A DNA stretch of 64,000 nucleotides from Proluteimonas luteida (GCF_021191695.1 NZ_JAIWPT010000009.1:62001-126000), one strand, 5' to 3'. Counted from the first letter of the stretch, positions 23,012 to 34,032 are shown. Program-made: numbers and translations. Notes: generated by a model from the letters alone, not told the origin.

Positions 23012-23110
23012 TGCGGCCTGCCGGCACCATTCCGACGGAAGCGCGATTCGCGATCGATACGCCCGCCCGTGCAACGACAGGGGCACCGCGCCGTCAGGCG
23101 GCAACGACGT

Positions 23111-23695
23111 TCAGGGGATCTCGAAACCTGCCGGATCGTCCGCAATCCCCGCCTGATCGAACAATGCCGGGCCGATCGTCGATTCGACCTCGCCTTCGCA
23201 GGTGAGCTCGTCCGCGGCGCCGCCGGCCACAGGCTGGACGACCACGCCGGCCTTCTCCCAGCCGCGGCCAATGCCGGTATAGAGGGTGTGGACACGGCCG
23301 TCGTGGTCGAAGCGCAGGAACGCGCCACCGCCACCGGAGTACATCAACGTACCGCCGCGGAACGCCTGCGACGCCGCCACGCCGGCTGCCGGATACGCCA
23401 GCACCACGTGTCGCGTATCGCCGCCGGCGGACTGGCGGTATTGCAGTCCGCCCGTGCCTTCGGACAAGTCCGGCGACGCACAGACCGCATCGATGCGGCC
23501 CGCGCCGCTACGGCAGCCGAATACGACCTGCTCGTCCGCGGCGCAGAAGCCTTGGGCACTGGCGGCAACGGTCGCCGCAGCGGGCTCGGCTGTCGCGGCT
23601 TGCGCGGCAGGAGGGTCGGCGGAAACCGGCGCCGTGCCGGCATCGGCACATGCAGCCAGCAGCAGGACGGCGCTCAATGCCGGAAGCAGTTTCAT
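23111..23695 (-). CDS. Putative lipoprotein of unknown function
   Basis: A 194-residue protein with a clear lipoprotein signal: MKLLPALSAVLLLAAC, with the lipid-carrying Cys at 16. An Ala/Pro-rich tether (about 17-48) is followed by a compact domain with four cysteines (FCAADEQVVFGC, DAVCASPD, ELTCEGE) that could form two disulfides, and GGGGAFLRFDHDGRVHTLYTG. I do not recognise the family. The ATG at 23695 was chosen because the signal sequence starts there. Convergent with the GH19 unit. Confidence 0.75.
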   Translation of the reverse strand: MKLLPALSAVLLLAACADAGTAPVSADPPAAQAATAEPAAATVAASAQGFCAADEQVVFGCRSGAGRIDAVCASPDLSEGTGGLQYRQSAGGDTRHVVLAYPAAGVAASQAFRGGTLMYSGGGGAFLRFDHDGRVHTLYTGIGRGWEKAGVVVQPVAGGAADELTCEGEVESTIGPALFDQAGIADDPAGFEIP

Positions 23696-24018
23696 CGGTG
23701 TTTTCCAGTGTTCCGGGACCGCCAGCAGCGTGCCATGTCCGGCGCCCGCGTTCCAAGCCTGCATTGCGCTGTGCGGGGCGTGGCACGACAAAACCTCCGC
23801 CGGCGTGTCCGCGCGACATCCGAACGAAACAACTGCCCGCTCCGCCATCGGCACTCTCGCAGCTTCCCCTCCCAGGCGCAGGAGGATCAAGGTGTTCTGC
23901 CGGCCCTCACCCCACCATCGGCGCCGCCGATGGTCCCCCCCTCTCCCGTGCACGGGCATTGCGCCCTTCACGGGTGAGAGGGGCCAATGCGTCCCGCCAG
24001 GGGCGGGACAGCATTCTT
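23696..24018. repeat. Gene-free stretch with three hairpins
   Basis: This 323-bp gap holds no gene that I can support. Its right half is a tandem of inverted repeats: CCATCGGC/GCCGATGG at 23915-23933; a long imperfect stem pairing CCCCTCTCCCGTG (from 23937) with CACGGGTGAGAGGGG (to about 23984); and GTCCCGCC/GGCGGGAC at 23991-24009. On the plus strand the last hairpin is followed by a short T run at 24016. The CCCTCTCCCG repeat resembles the one expanded inside the acylase gene near 44.5 kb. Confidence 0.6.
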
Positions 24019-25596
24019 TTAGGAACTACACGACAGCATCGAGCAGCCGGCGCGGGTGCGCGCCCAGTCGGGGCGACGCGCGGCGAAGGCCTCGCGGCCG
24101 GGCTGGTCGTCATGGGGGTGGCGCATCACGTCGAGCAGTTCGCCGATGGCACCGGTATCGCCCGCTGCGGCGCGGTCGATGGCCTGCTGAGCGAGGTAGT
24201 TGCGCAGCACGTAGCGGGGATTCGCCGCGCGCATGCGCGCCTGCCGCTGATCGGCGGACAGCGCGTCGTCGGCGAGGCGCGCGGCATAGCGCCGCAACCA
24301 TGAATCGAACTCGGCCCGCAGCCGCTCACCTTTCGCGTCGTCGTAGAACGCGCCGGCCACCACGTCGAGCGACGGCGCCTGCGAATCGAGATCGGCCAGC
24401 CCGCGGAAGAACAGCGTCATGTCAACCTCGCCGGCCTGCAGCAGGCCATGCAGCCGCTGCATCAGTTCGACATCGGCGTCGGTGCAGGTGGCGAACCCGA
24501 GCTTCGCGGCGATGGTCTCGCGGTCGCAGGCGGCGTAGACCGCGGCATAGCGGTCCAAGCCCGCCTGCAGCGGCGCGGCGTCGGCGAACAGCGGCGACAG
24601 CGCCTGCGCCAGCCGCACCAGGTTCCAGTGCGCGATCCGCGGCTGCCAGCCGAAGCGGTAGCGCCGGCCCTGCGCATCGGTGGTGTTCGGCGTCCAGTCC
24701 GGGTCGTAGTCGTCGATCCAGCCGTACGGGCCGTAGTCGATGGTCAGGCCGAGGATCGACATGTTGTCGGTGTTCATGACCCCGTGCACGAAGCCGACGC
24801 GCATCCAGCCGGCGACCATCCGCGCGGTGCGCTCACAGACTTCGGCGAACCACGCGGCGTCGCGCGCCTCGCCCTGGCCGGCGAGATGCGGGAAATCGCG
24901 GTCGATGGTGAAGTCGGCCAGCCGCCGCAGCAGCGCGACGTCGCCGCGCGCGTACGGCAGCTCGAAATGGCCGAAGCGGATGAACGACGGCGCGACCCGG
25001 CAGACGATCGCACCCGGTTCCGGCGCCGCGTTGCCGTCGTAGAACATGTCGCGGACCACCGACTCGCCGGTCGCCACCAGCGACAGCGCCCGCGTGGTCG
25101 GAATGCCGAGATGGTGCATCGCCTCGCTGCACAGGAACTCGCGCACCGACGAGCGCAGCACCGCGCGGCCGTCCGCGGTGCGCGAATACGGTGTCGGACC
25201 GGCGCCCTTGAGCTGCAGTTCCCAGCGCCGGCCATCGGCCGCGACCGCTTCGCCCAGCGAGATCGCACGGCCGTCCCCGAGCTGTCCGGCCCAGTATCCG
25301 AACTGGTGGCCGCCGTAGTTGGTCGCGAATGGCTGCATGCCGGGCAGCAGCGCGTTGCCACCGAACACTTCGGCGAACGCCGGCGACGCCACCGCTGCCG
25401 CATCGAAACCCAGCGCCCCGGCCATTTCCGCCGAATGCGCGATCAGCTGCGGCGCCGCGACCGGCGTCGGCGCGACCGCCGACCACAGCGCGCCCTCGAC
25501 CTGGCGGCGGCGCGGGCCGGTCTCGGCATCGCCCGGCAGTTCACGGACGAAGCGGTTGTCGAACCGCGGCGCAGGCAGCGTATCGACGACGTGCAT
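24019..25596 (-). CDS. selO: Protein adenylyltransferase SelO (YdiU)
   Basis: A pseudokinase-fold enzyme that transfers AMP from ATP to Ser/Thr/Tyr of target proteins and is linked to redox stress. The 525-residue protein has [20 protein letters not shown], the [13 protein letters not shown] block, [12 protein letters not shown] and [14 protein letters not shown]. The C-terminus ends SCSS with Cys523, the position of Sec in mammalian SELENOO and of the redox-active Cys in E. coli YdiU. The ATG at 25596 overlaps the stop of the upstream GST gene (TGATG), so the two are coupled. Confidence 0.95.
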   Translation of the reverse strand: MHVVDTLPAPRFDNRFVRELPGDAETGPRRRQVEGALWSAVAPTPVAAPQLIAHSAEMAGALGFDAAAVASPAFAEVFGGNALLPGMQPFATNYGGHQFGYWAGQLGDGRAISLGEAVAADGRRWELQLKGAGPTPYSRTADGRAVLRSSVREFLCSEAMHHLGIPTTRALSLVATGESVVRDMFYDGNAAPEPGAIVCRVAPSFIRFGHFELPYARGDVALLRRLADFTIDRDFPHLAGQGEARDAAWFAEVCERTARMVAGWMRVGFVHGVMNTDNMSILGLTIDYGPYGWIDDYDPDWTPNTTDAQGRRYRFGWQPRIAHWNLVRLAQALSPLFADAAPLQAGLDRYAAVYAACDRETIAAKLGFATCTDADVELMQRLHGLLQAGEVDMTLFFRGLADLDSQAPSLDVVAGAFYDDAKGERLRAEFDSWLRRYAARLADDALSADQRQARMRAANPRYVLRNYLAQQAIDRAAAGDTGAIGELLDVMRHPHDDQPGREAFAARRPDWARTRAGCSMLSCSS

Positions 25597-26276
25597 CAGC
25601 CGGCCAGCGCGTAGGGCCCACCGGCCGCCAGCGCGCGCTGGTAGGCCGCCCGCGCCTGGATCCGGCCGACGAAGGCGCGGATGTTCGGGCCGACATGGTC
25701 CGGTGCGCGCGCCAGCGCGGCCTCCAGCGGGAAACTCATCTGGATGTCGGCGGCGGTGAAACGATCGCCGGCAAACCAGGGATGCTGGCCGAGCGCGTTC
25801 TCGACGTGGCCCAGGTGCGTCGCCAGCTGCGGCCCGACGAAGGCCGTCATGGTCCGGTCGGCGATGCCGCGCGCCACCGGCCTGACGAAGAATGGCACCG
25901 GCGCGCTGCGGATGCGGCCCAGCACCAGGGCCAACAGCAGCGGCGGCATCAGCGAGCCTTCGGCGTAATGCAGCCAGGTGCGGTAGCGGATGCGCTCGGA
26001 CGCGTCCTGCGGCAGGGGCGGCGGCGACAGCGCGAATGCCGTGTCGAAGCGCTCGGCCAGCGTCTCGACGATCGCACCGGATTCGACCAGCACCTGCCCG
26101 TCGAGCTCGACCACCGGCGACTTGCCCAGCGGGTGCACGTCGCGCAGCGCCCGCGGCGCCAGCATCGTCTTCGCATCGCGCTCGTAGCGGATCACCTCGT
26201 AGGGCTGGCCCAGTTCTTCGAGCAGCCACAGGACCCGCTGCGAGCGGGAATTGTTCAGATGGTGGACCTTGATCAT
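25596..26276 (-). CDS. Glutathione S-transferase family protein
   Basis: A 226-residue GST. The N-terminal thioredoxin-like domain starts [23 protein letters not shown], with Ser10 or nearby residues in the glutathione-activating loop; the cis-Pro region reads [10 protein letters not shown] followed by LVESGAI (SNAIL-like motif). The C-terminal helical domain follows. Start at the ATG at 26276. It is translationally coupled to selO, consistent with a shared role in thiol-redox stress; that link is inference. Confidence 0.9.
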   Translation of the reverse strand: MIKVHHLNNSRSQRVLWLLEELGQPYEVIRYERDAKTMLAPRALRDVHPLGKSPVVELDGQVLVESGAIVETLAERFDTAFALSPPPLPQDASERIRYRTWLHYAEGSLMPPLLLALVLGRIRSAPVPFFVRPVARGIADRTMTAFVGPQLATHLGHVENALGQHPWFAGDRFTAADIQMSFPLEAALARAPDHVGPNIRAFVGRIQARAAYQRALAAGGPYALAG

Positions 26277-26518
26277 CGTCGTCCCGTCGGTAAAAGGCGT
26301 GCGGCCATGTTCGACGACCGCAGCCTCCGCGCGGAAGGTGCCATGCGTCATCGATGCATCTCGCCGGCCACCATCCTGCGCTGCAACCGCCCCGCGGACG
26401 TGAATCGCAGCCATCGGCAACGGCACCACAGGCAGCCGATGCCGCAGTGCAGCACGGCGGTGGATTACACTATGCGGTTCCCCGACCGGCGCCGCGCCGG
26501 CGCTACCGAGCCAGCACC

Positions 26519-28363
<1,845 letters not shown>

Positions 28364-28471
28364 CGCGCCCCTTGCCGGGTCGTCCGGGCGCCGCGAGGGA
28401 CCTGCTTCCCGTGACGGGACGGCAGGTCCGGCCCGGCTGTCGCGACATCCCCCTCTGCTAGGCTTGCGCGC

Positions 28472-29140
28472 ATGAACGATGTTGCAGCAGCGGGCGCCGT
28501 CACCGCGCCCACGCCCATGTCCAAGCGATTCCGCGGTTTCCTGCCGGTCGTGGTCGATGTCGAGACCGGCGGTTTCGACGCCGACCGGCATGCCCTGCTG
28601 GAAATCGCCGCGGTCCCGCTGGATCTCGACGAGGCCGGCCAGCTCGTGCTCGGCCCCTCGGTGCATGCGCACGTGATCCCGGCCGATGGCACCGAGATCG
28701 ATCCCCAGTCGCTGGAGGTCACCGGCATCGACATCCACCATCCGTTCCGGATGGCGAAGCCGGAGCGCGAAGCGCTGGAACACATCTTCGCCGCGGTCCG
28801 GCTGGCGGTGCGCCGCCACAACTGCCAGCGCGCGATCCTGGTCGGCCATAACGCCCACTTCGACCTCGGCTTCGTCAACGCCGCGGTCGCCCGCAGCGGC
28901 CACAAGCGCAACCCGTTCCACCCTTTCAGCGTGTTCGACACGGTGACGCTCGCCGGCGTCGCCTACGGCCAGACCGTGCTCGCCCGCGCCATGCAGGCCG
29001 CGGGCTTCGCATGGGACCAGGAACAGGCGCATTCCGCGCTGTACGACACCGAGCAGACCGCGCGGCTGTTCTGCCGCATCGCCAACGCATGGCCGGCGCC
29101 GGCGGTGCATGCCGCGTCGCCTGTCGCAGCATCGGAATGA
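28472..29140 (+). CDS. rnt: Ribonuclease T
   Basis: A DEDDh 3'-5' exonuclease that trims tRNA ends and other stable RNAs. The 222-residue protein has Exo [11 protein letters not shown] with LEIAAV, Exo [14 protein letters not shown] and Exo [14 protein letters not shown]. The N-terminus has about 20 extra residues before the conserved [12 protein letters not shown]; a start at the internal Met (MSKRFRGF) at 28517 is possible. Confidence 0.95.
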   Translation: MNDVAAAGAVTAPTPMSKRFRGFLPVVVDVETGGFDADRHALLEIAAVPLDLDEAGQLVLGPSVHAHVIPADGTEIDPQSLEVTGIDIHHPFRMAKPEREALEHIFAAVRLAVRRHNCQRAILVGHNAHFDLGFVNAAVARSGHKRNPFHPFSVFDTVTLAGVAYGQTVLARAMQAAGFAWDQEQAHSALYDTEQTARLFCRIANAWPAPAVHAASPVAASE

Positions 29141-29153
29141 TCCAGCGCCGGTG

Positions 29154-29225
29154 CGTCGGGCGCGTTGGCCCGGGCTACGACGCTGTCAGGCCGCCGCGAG
29201 CCGTAGCCCGGGCCCATGCCCCCGA
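29154..29225. repeat. Variant inverted repeat pair between rnt and gdx
   Basis: GTCGGGCGCGTTGGCCCGGG ending in GCTACGAC and, 30 bp on, GAGCCGTAGCCCGGGCCCAT ending in CCCCCGACGC form a long-range inverted pair between two convergent genes. It resembles the GTAGGTCGG family but has diverged (GGGCTACG in place of CGACCTAC). Confidence 0.5.
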
Positions 29226-29290
29226 CGCGCGGCGGCCGACACGCCGCGGAAACAGGGATCGAGGTCCCGATCCCTCCTGCAAGCCCGATC

Positions 29291-29608
29291 TCAGGCCGAC
29301 GCCAGCTTCAGGCCGATGAGCCCGGCGACGATCAGCGCAAGGCTCACCAGGCGGCCGGGACTGGCCGGATCGCCCAGCAGCACGATGCCCAGGATCACGG
29401 TACCGACGGCACCGATGCCGACCCAGATCGCGTAGGCGGTGCCGACCGGCAGCGTCTTCATCGCGACCCCGAGCAGGCCGACGCTGATCGCCATCGCCGC
29501 GACCGTGCCGAGCGTCGGCCACAGGCGGGTGAAGCCTTCGGTGTACTTCAGGCCGATCGCCCAGCCGACTTCGAACAGGCCGGCGAGCACGAGAATGGAC
29601 CAGGACAT
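29291..29608 (-). CDS. gdx: Guanidinium exporter Gdx (SugE, SMR family)
   Basis: A small multidrug resistance family transporter that exports guanidinium in exchange for protons. The 105-residue protein has four predicted helices and matches E. coli SugE/Gdx closely: Glu13 in [15 protein letters not shown], the [20 protein letters not shown] stretch and the C-terminal [12 protein letters not shown]. The first helix motif and Lys/Tyr after Glu13 are of the Gdx, not Qac, type. Start at the ATG at 29608, preceded by GGAGG 9 nt upstream. A guanidine-II riboswitch lies in its leader, which confirms the substrate by context. Confidence 0.96.
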   Translation of the reverse strand: MSWSILVLAGLFEVGWAIGLKYTEGFTRLWPTLGTVAAMAISVGLLGVAMKTLPVGTAYAIWVGIGAVGTVILGIVLLGDPASPGRLVSLALIVAGLIGLKLASA

Positions 29609-29617
29609 GCGCAAGAA

Positions 29618-29677
29618 CCTCCATCGCTGCGATGGGGCCGTCCCCGGATGAAGATGGAGCGGCGGGGTCGTCCCCGC
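29618..29677 (-). ncRNA. Guanidine-II (mini-ykkC) riboswitch controlling gdx
   Basis: On the minus strand two short GC hairpins with ACGR tetraloops lie 16 nt apart: GCGGGG-ACGA-CCCCGC (29677-29662) and GGGG-ACGG-CCCC (29645-29634). This is the defining pattern of the guanidine-II class. Downstream, CCATCG (35-30 of 296xx) can pair with CGATGG, which includes the first two G of the GGAGG ribosome site (29622-29618). That stem uses the last two C of the second hairpin, so ligand-stabilised hairpin 2 would free the ribosome site. This predicts translational activation of the exporter by guanidinium. Confidence 0.88.
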
Positions 29678-29803
29678 TTCCTGCGGACGATTCTCGCCGA
29701 TCGCCGCTGGCCTGGATGACCCGGATGTAACCCGCGTTCGGCCACCCGTCATGCGCACTGCGCGAACGGCGGGTTCCTTGCGGCACCGGGGACGATACCG
29801 GGC

Positions 29804-30568
29804 TCAGTTCAGGCGCTGGCGCACCGCCTCGAACAGGGTGACCCCGGCCGCGACCGACACGTTGAGGCTCTCGACACCCGCCGCGGCATCGGCGCCGGGC
29901 ATCGGGATCGTCACCAGTCCGTCGCAGTGCTCGCGGGTGAGCCGGCGCAGGCCGTCGGCCTCGCCGCCGAGCACCAGGGCGACGTTGCCGCGCAGGTCGG
30001 TGGCGTACAGCGAGGTGGTGGCCTCGCCGGCCAGCCCGTAGATCCACACGCCGAGCTTCTGCAGGTCGCGCAGGCTGCGCGAGAGGTTGGTCACGCGCAC
30101 CACCGGCACGCTGTCGGCGGCGCCGGCCGAGGTCTTGCGCACGGTCGCGTTGACCTGCACCGCCTTGTCCTTGGGAATCAGCACCGCGGTGACGCCGGCG
30201 GCCGCGGCGCTGCGCAGGCAGGCGCCGAGGTTGTGCGGGTCCTGCACGCCGTCGAGCACCAGCAGCAGGGCCTTGCCGCCGGCGGCCTCGACCAGGCCTT
30301 CGAGTTCGTTCTCGTCCCAGGTCCTGGCCGCGGCATAGCGCGCGACGGCGCCCTGGTGGCGCAGCCCGCCGGCGACGCCGTCGAGGGCCTGCTGGTTGAC
30401 CCGGCGCACGTCGATGTCGCGGCGCCGGGCACTGGATTCGATCTCGGCGATGCGCGGGTTCTTCGCGCCCGCCTCGAGCAGCACCTCGCGGACGTTGTCG
30501 GCGTCGTGCTCGACGGCCGCGGCCACGGCATTGATGCCGACGATCCACTGGTTCTGTTTGTTGCTCAT
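29804..30568 (-). CDS. rlmB: 23S rRNA (guanosine-2'-O)-methyltransferase RlmB
   Basis: Methylates the 2'-O of G2251 in the peptidyl-transferase loop of 23S rRNA. The 254-residue protein has the SPOUT substrate-binding N-domain (WIVGINAVAAAVEHD) and the catalytic knotted domain with motif 1 DPHNLGACLRSAAAAGV, motif 2 LVLGGEADGLRRL and motif 3 IPMPG with ESLNVSVAAG. Start at the ATG at 30568. It follows rnr on the same strand (91-bp gap), the usual rnr-rlmB pair. Confidence 0.96.
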   Translation of the reverse strand: MSNKQNQWIVGINAVAAAVEHDADNVREVLLEAGAKNPRIAEIESSARRRDIDVRRVNQQALDGVAGGLRHQGAVARYAAARTWDENELEGLVEAAGGKALLLVLDGVQDPHNLGACLRSAAAAGVTAVLIPKDKAVQVNATVRKTSAGAADSVPVVRVTNLSRSLRDLQKLGVWIYGLAGEATTSLYATDLRGNVALVLGGEADGLRRLTREHCDGLVTIPMPGADAAAGVESLNVSVAAGVTLFEAVRQRLN

Positions 30569-30574
30569 GCGAGG

Positions 30575-30655
30575 GGATTGGGGATTCGGGAATGGGGATT
30601 GGAATACACGACGGCGCCGGCACCCGGGTTCCGGCCCCGTTCCGGGGCCGGCAGT
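30575..30655. repeat. GGGGATT simple repeat and GC hairpin between rnr and rlmB
   Basis: The gap holds a short iterated motif (GGGGATT, GATTCGGGAAT, GGGGATT) at about 30573-30599 and then CCGGCCCCG/CGGGGCCGG at about 30631-30651. There is no T run, so the hairpin is unlikely to stop transcription from rnr into rlmB. GGGATTCGGGA-type repeats are common between Xanthomonadaceae genes. Confidence 0.45.
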
Positions 30656-30659
30656 CCGA

Positions 30660-33128
30660 CTAGTACGACTGCTTGGTCCGCCGGGCCGGCTTGCCGCGTG
30701 GCGGCAGCGGCGGCGGCGCGCCCGGGTCGCGCCCGTCGGCGTCGACCAGCCGGAAGTCGATCTTGCGATCCTCCAGGCTGGCCTTGAGCACGATGATGCG
30801 CACGCGGTCGCCGAGGCGGTATTCGCGCCCGGCACGCTCGCCCGCCAGCAGCCGCCGGATCGGGTCGAAGTGGTAGAAGTCGTTCGGCAGCTGGGTCACG
30901 TGGACCAGGCCGTTGACCTTCGACTGGTCCAGCTCGACGAACAGGCCGAAGCTGGTGACGCCGCTGATGACGCCGTCGAACTGGCCGCCGACGTGCTGCT
31001 CCATCCATGCGGCGCGGTAACGCTCGTCGACCTCGCGCTCGGCCTCGTCGGCGCGGCGTTCGCGCTCCGAGCACTGCAGCGCCAGGCTGGCCATCTCGCG
31101 CGGGGTGTACTGGAACGCGGTCAGCGGCTTGCCGGACAGCACGTGCTTGATCGCGCGGTGCACCAGCAGGTCGGGATAGCGGCGGATCGGCGAGGTGAAA
31201 TGTGCATACGCATCGAGCGCCAGGCCGAAATGGCCAATGTTCTCGGTCGAGTACACCGCCTGGCTCTGGCTGCGCAGCAGCACCGATTCGAGCAGCGTCG
31301 CATCGGGCCGCTCGCGGATCTTCTTCAGCAGCGTCGTGAAGTCCTTCGGCTGCACCCGCCCCCAGCCGGGCATGCGCAGGTTGAATTCCTTGAGGAACTC
31401 CAGCAGGTCGTTGTACTTCGACTCCGGCGGCTTGTCGTGGATGCGGTACGGCGCGGGCACGCCGGCCGCGAGCAGGAAGCGCGCCGCCTGCACGTTGGCG
31501 GCGATCATGCACTCCTCGATCAGCTTGTGCGCGTCGTTGCGCTGGAGCATGCCGGCCTGGGTGACCTCGCCGCGGTTGTCCAGCACGAAGCGGACCTCGG
31601 ACGACTCGAACTCGATCGCGCCGCGCCGGCTGCGCGCCCTGGCGAGGATCTGGTAGAGCTGGTGCAGGCGCTCGACCTGCGGCAGCTGCGCACCGATCAG
31701 CGCGCGCGCATCGGCGTCGTCCTCGCCCACCGCCTGCCAGACCTGGGTATAGGTCAGGCGCGCATGCGAGTTCATCACCGCCTCGTAGAACTTCGCGCCG
31801 GAGACCTCGCCGTCACGCCCGACCTGCATGTCGCAGACGAAGCACATGCGGTCGACCTTCGGCATCAGCGAACAGATGCCGTTGGACAGCGTCTCGGGCA
31901 GCATCGGCACGACGAAGCCGGGGAAGTACACGCTGGTCGCGCGCAGCTGGGCCTCGTCGTCGAGCGGCGTGCCGGGGCGCACGTAGTTCGAGACGTCGGC
32001 GATCGCGACCACCAGGCGGAAGCCGTCAGCGTTGGGCTCGCACCAGACCGCGTCGTCGAAGTCCTTGGCGTCCTCGCCGTCGATCGTCACCAGCGGCAGC
32101 GCGCGCAGGTCGACGCGGCCGCCGAGCATGCGCTCCTCGACCACCAGCGGCACCGCCGCGGCCTCGTCGAGCGCGGCCGGCGGGAACTCGTGCGGCAGGT
32201 CGTGGCCGTGGATCGCGGCCTCGACCACCAGCGACGGGGTCAGCGCATCGCCCAGCACCGCCAGCACCTTGCCGATCGGCGGGCGGTGGCTGTCGCCGGG
32301 CGCGACGATCTCGCAGACCACCAGCTGGCCGTTCTGCGCCTCCAGGCGCGCGTCGGTCGGCACCTGCACGTTGCGCTGGATGCGGCGGTCGTCGGGCACG
32401 ACGAAGCTGATGCCGGACTCCAGCGAGAAGCGGCCGATCAGCCGCGTCGTGCGGCGCTCCAGCACCTCGACGATAACGCCGGCGCGGCGGCCGCGGCGAT
32501 CGACGTCGGTCAGGCTCGCCATCGCCCGGTCGCCGTGCATGACCTTGCGCATTTCCGACGGCGGCAGGAACAGGTCGTCGCCGCTGCCGCTGTCCGGACG
32601 CAGGAAGCCGAAGCCTTCCGGATTGGCGATGACGGTGCCCGGGATCAGGTCCAGGCGCTTGGCCGGCACCAGACCGCCACGGCGGTTCTGCAGCAGCTGG
32701 CCGTCGCGCAGCATCGCCGCCAGGCGCTTGCCCAGCGCCTCGGCCCGCACGGGATCGGTCAGCCCCAGCTGCTCGGCCAGGGCCTCGGCGGTCTGCGGGC
32801 CGGGCGCATCCGACAGCAGCTGCAGGATGGCCTCGCGGCTGGCGATCGGATTCTCGTAGCGCGCGGCCTCGCGGCCCGCGAACGGGTCGTCGATGCCCTG
32901 CCCGGCTGCGGCCGGCCTGCGCGCGGCCGGCGGCCGGTCGTCGGCGGGTTGCCGCGGCCGGCCGGAGCTGACCGCGCGCGCGAGGCCCGGATCGGGCATC
33001 CACGGCGGCGTCGCGGCCTGGGGCTTCTGGGTGCGGGATTTGACGCCGGTCGCGTCACGCTGCGCGCCGGGCTTTCCGGGACTGCCGGAACCGCGGCTGC
33101 CGCCGCGCTTGCTGGGAGGTTTTGCCAT
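30660..33128 (-). CDS. rnr: Ribonuclease R
   Basis: A processive 3'-5' exoribonuclease that degrades structured RNA, acts in RNA quality control and trans-translation. The 822-residue protein has a basic N-terminal extension, a winged-helix segment (REAILQLLSDAPGPQTAEALA), cold-shock domains, the RNB catalytic domain with TIDGEDAKDFDDAVW (acidic metal ligands) and IADVSNYV, a C-terminal S1 domain (FDGVISGVTSFGLFVEL) and a Lys/Arg tail. The ATG at 33128 or the one 9 bp upstream is the start; neither has a strong ribosome site. RlmB is downstream. Confidence 0.95.
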   Translation of the reverse strand: MAKPPSKRGGSRGSGSPGKPGAQRDATGVKSRTQKPQAATPPWMPDPGLARAVSSGRPRQPADDRPPAARRPAAAGQGIDDPFAGREAARYENPIASREAILQLLSDAPGPQTAEALAEQLGLTDPVRAEALGKRLAAMLRDGQLLQNRRGGLVPAKRLDLIPGTVIANPEGFGFLRPDSGSGDDLFLPPSEMRKVMHGDRAMASLTDVDRRGRRAGVIVEVLERRTTRLIGRFSLESGISFVVPDDRRIQRNVQVPTDARLEAQNGQLVVCEIVAPGDSHRPPIGKVLAVLGDALTPSLVVEAAIHGHDLPHEFPPAALDEAAAVPLVVEERMLGGRVDLRALPLVTIDGEDAKDFDDAVWCEPNADGFRLVVAIADVSNYVRPGTPLDDEAQLRATSVYFPGFVVPMLPETLSNGICSLMPKVDRMCFVCDMQVGRDGEVSGAKFYEAVMNSHARLTYTQVWQAVGEDDADARALIGAQLPQVERLHQLYQILARARSRRGAIEFESSEVRFVLDNRGEVTQAGMLQRNDAHKLIEECMIAANVQAARFLLAAGVPAPYRIHDKPPESKYNDLLEFLKEFNLRMPGWGRVQPKDFTTLLKKIRERPDATLLESVLLRSQSQAVYSTENIGHFGLALDAYAHFTSPIRRYPDLLVHRAIKHVLSGKPLTAFQYTPREMASLALQCSERERRADEAEREVDERYRAAWMEQHVGGQFDGVISGVTSFGLFVELDQSKVNGLVHVTQLPNDFYHFDPIRRLLAGERAGREYRLGDRVRIIVLKASLEDRKIDFRLVDADGRDPGAPPPLPPRGKPARRTKQSY

Positions 33129-33228
33129 TGGCGGCATGGTACACCCCGCCCGCCAAGGCCGCGTCGATACGGACGCGAAAATGCGTTGACAAGGCCGCGG
33201 CGCATCGACAACATACGCGCCCTGACCT

Positions 33229-33315
33229 GCCCAGGTGGCGGAATTGGTAGACGCACTAGCTTCAGGTGCTAGCGGGGGCAACTCCGTGGAGGTTCGAGTC
33301 CTCTCCTGGGCACCA
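33229..33315 (+). tRNA. tRNA-Leu (CAG), copy 1
   Basis: An 87-nt tRNA including encoded CCA. The acceptor arms GCCCAGG and CCTGGGC pair perfectly, the D arm reads GGCGGAATTGGTAGACGC, the anticodon loop is CTTCAGGT with anticodon CAG, a long variable arm is present as expected for Leu, and the T loop is GGTTCGAGTCC. It is identical to the copy at 33767. Confidence 0.97.
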
Positions 33316-33349
33316 GGTCATCGCCGCCTTACCAGCGGCGGACATCGAA

Positions 33350-33371
33350 CCCGCGGATCGCGGGTTTTTTT
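33350..33371 (+). terminator. Intrinsic terminator of tRNA-Leu copy 1
   Basis: CCCGCG-GAT-CGCGGG followed by seven T, 35 bp behind the tRNA. A second hairpin of the same kind, ACCGT/ACGGT with A and T runs on both sides, lies at 33422-33445 and could stop transcription from either direction. Confidence 0.9.
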
Positions 33372-33475
33372 GTGTCCGCCATCCGTGGCGGACACCCGAA
33401 GGGCCAACGCAGTGCGTTGTCAAAAACCGTTCCAGACGGTTTTTTGTGCCCGCCATCCATGGCGGACACCCGAGG
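33372..33475. repeat. Two terminator-linked palindromes (copies 1 and 2)
   Basis: GTGTCCGCCATCCGTGGCGG continues to GACAC, and a second copy (GCCCGCCATCCATGGCGGAC) starts at 33448. Each follows directly on a hairpin with a run of T, so the repeating unit is terminator plus palindrome plus a GGGCCAACGC tail. The arms of the best copies match over 11 bp around a 2-nt centre. No gene is visible in the 450 bp between the two tRNAs. Confidence 0.75.
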
Positions 33476-33542
33476 GGCCAACGCGCCGCGCCGTCGAAAA
33501 ATCGCGCCCTGCGATTTTTCGTTTCTTCACCGATAACCGAGC

Positions 33543-33649
33543 GTAGGTCGGCCCCACGCGGCCGACGTGCACGGCGTTCCGGATCCGCGAGCTGCCGTGT
33601 GACTCGCCTGCCCGGAACGCCCGGCATCGGGGGCGTTGCCCCGACCTGC
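33543..33649. repeat. BIME-like inverted pair of the GTAGGTCGG family
   Basis: Begins GTAGGTCGGCCCCACGCGGC and ends with GGGGGCGTTGCCCC then CGACCTGCG, so the outer ends are inverted copies. It closes the first of two duplicated tRNA-Leu units. Confidence 0.75.
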
Positions 33650-33766
33650 GACCGAGGCTGCCTGGAATCGGCGAAGGACGGCAGGGCCGTCTTCGATCCC
33701 GCGGCCGCATCGCAGGCAATGCATTGACAGCGACGGGGCCACACCGCAAAATTCCCGCCCTGACCT

Positions 33767-33853
33767 GCCCAGGTGGCGGAATTGGTAGACGCACTAGCTT
33801 CAGGTGCTAGCGGGGGCAACTCCGTGGAGGTTCGAGTCCTCTCCTGGGCACCA
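33767..33853 (+). tRNA. tRNA-Leu (CAG), copy 2
   Basis: Identical over all 87 nt to the copy at 33229, including the encoded CCA and a few flanking bases on both sides (CCTGACCT before, GGTCATCG after). The spacing between the copies is 538 bp. Each copy has its own terminator, so the two probably have separate promoters or arose by duplication of a complete unit. Confidence 0.97.
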
Positions 33854-33886
33854 GGTCATCGTTGACTTACCAGCAGCGACAAACAA

Positions 33887-33908
33887 CCCGCCGAGTGCGG
33901 GTTTTTTT
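33887..33908 (+). terminator. Intrinsic terminator of tRNA-Leu copy 2
   Basis: CCCGC-CGAGT-GCGGG followed by seven T. The position relative to the tRNA is nearly the same as for copy 1, but the stem sequence has changed while keeping pairing, which supports function. Confidence 0.9.
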
Positions 33909-34003
33909 GTGTCCGCCATCCGTGGCGGCCACCCTTCGGGCCATCGCTGGCGCGATGTCAAAAACCATTCCAGACGGTTTTTTGTGTCCGCCATCCATGG
34001 CGG
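33909..34003. repeat. Two terminator-linked palindromes (copies 3 and 4)
   Basis: GTGTCCGCCATCCGTGGCGG at 33909 and GTGTCCGCCATCCATGGCGG near 33983, each behind a T run; a hairpin ACCAT/ACGGT with flanking A and T runs lies between them. The order matches that after tRNA copy 1. Confidence 0.75.
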
Positions 34004-34032
34004 ATAGAGAAAAACCGCCGCCCTGCTCTTGT

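Noticed and set aside
30631..30655. Terminator between rnr and rlmB
   Set aside because: The GC hairpin has no T run on the transcribed strand.
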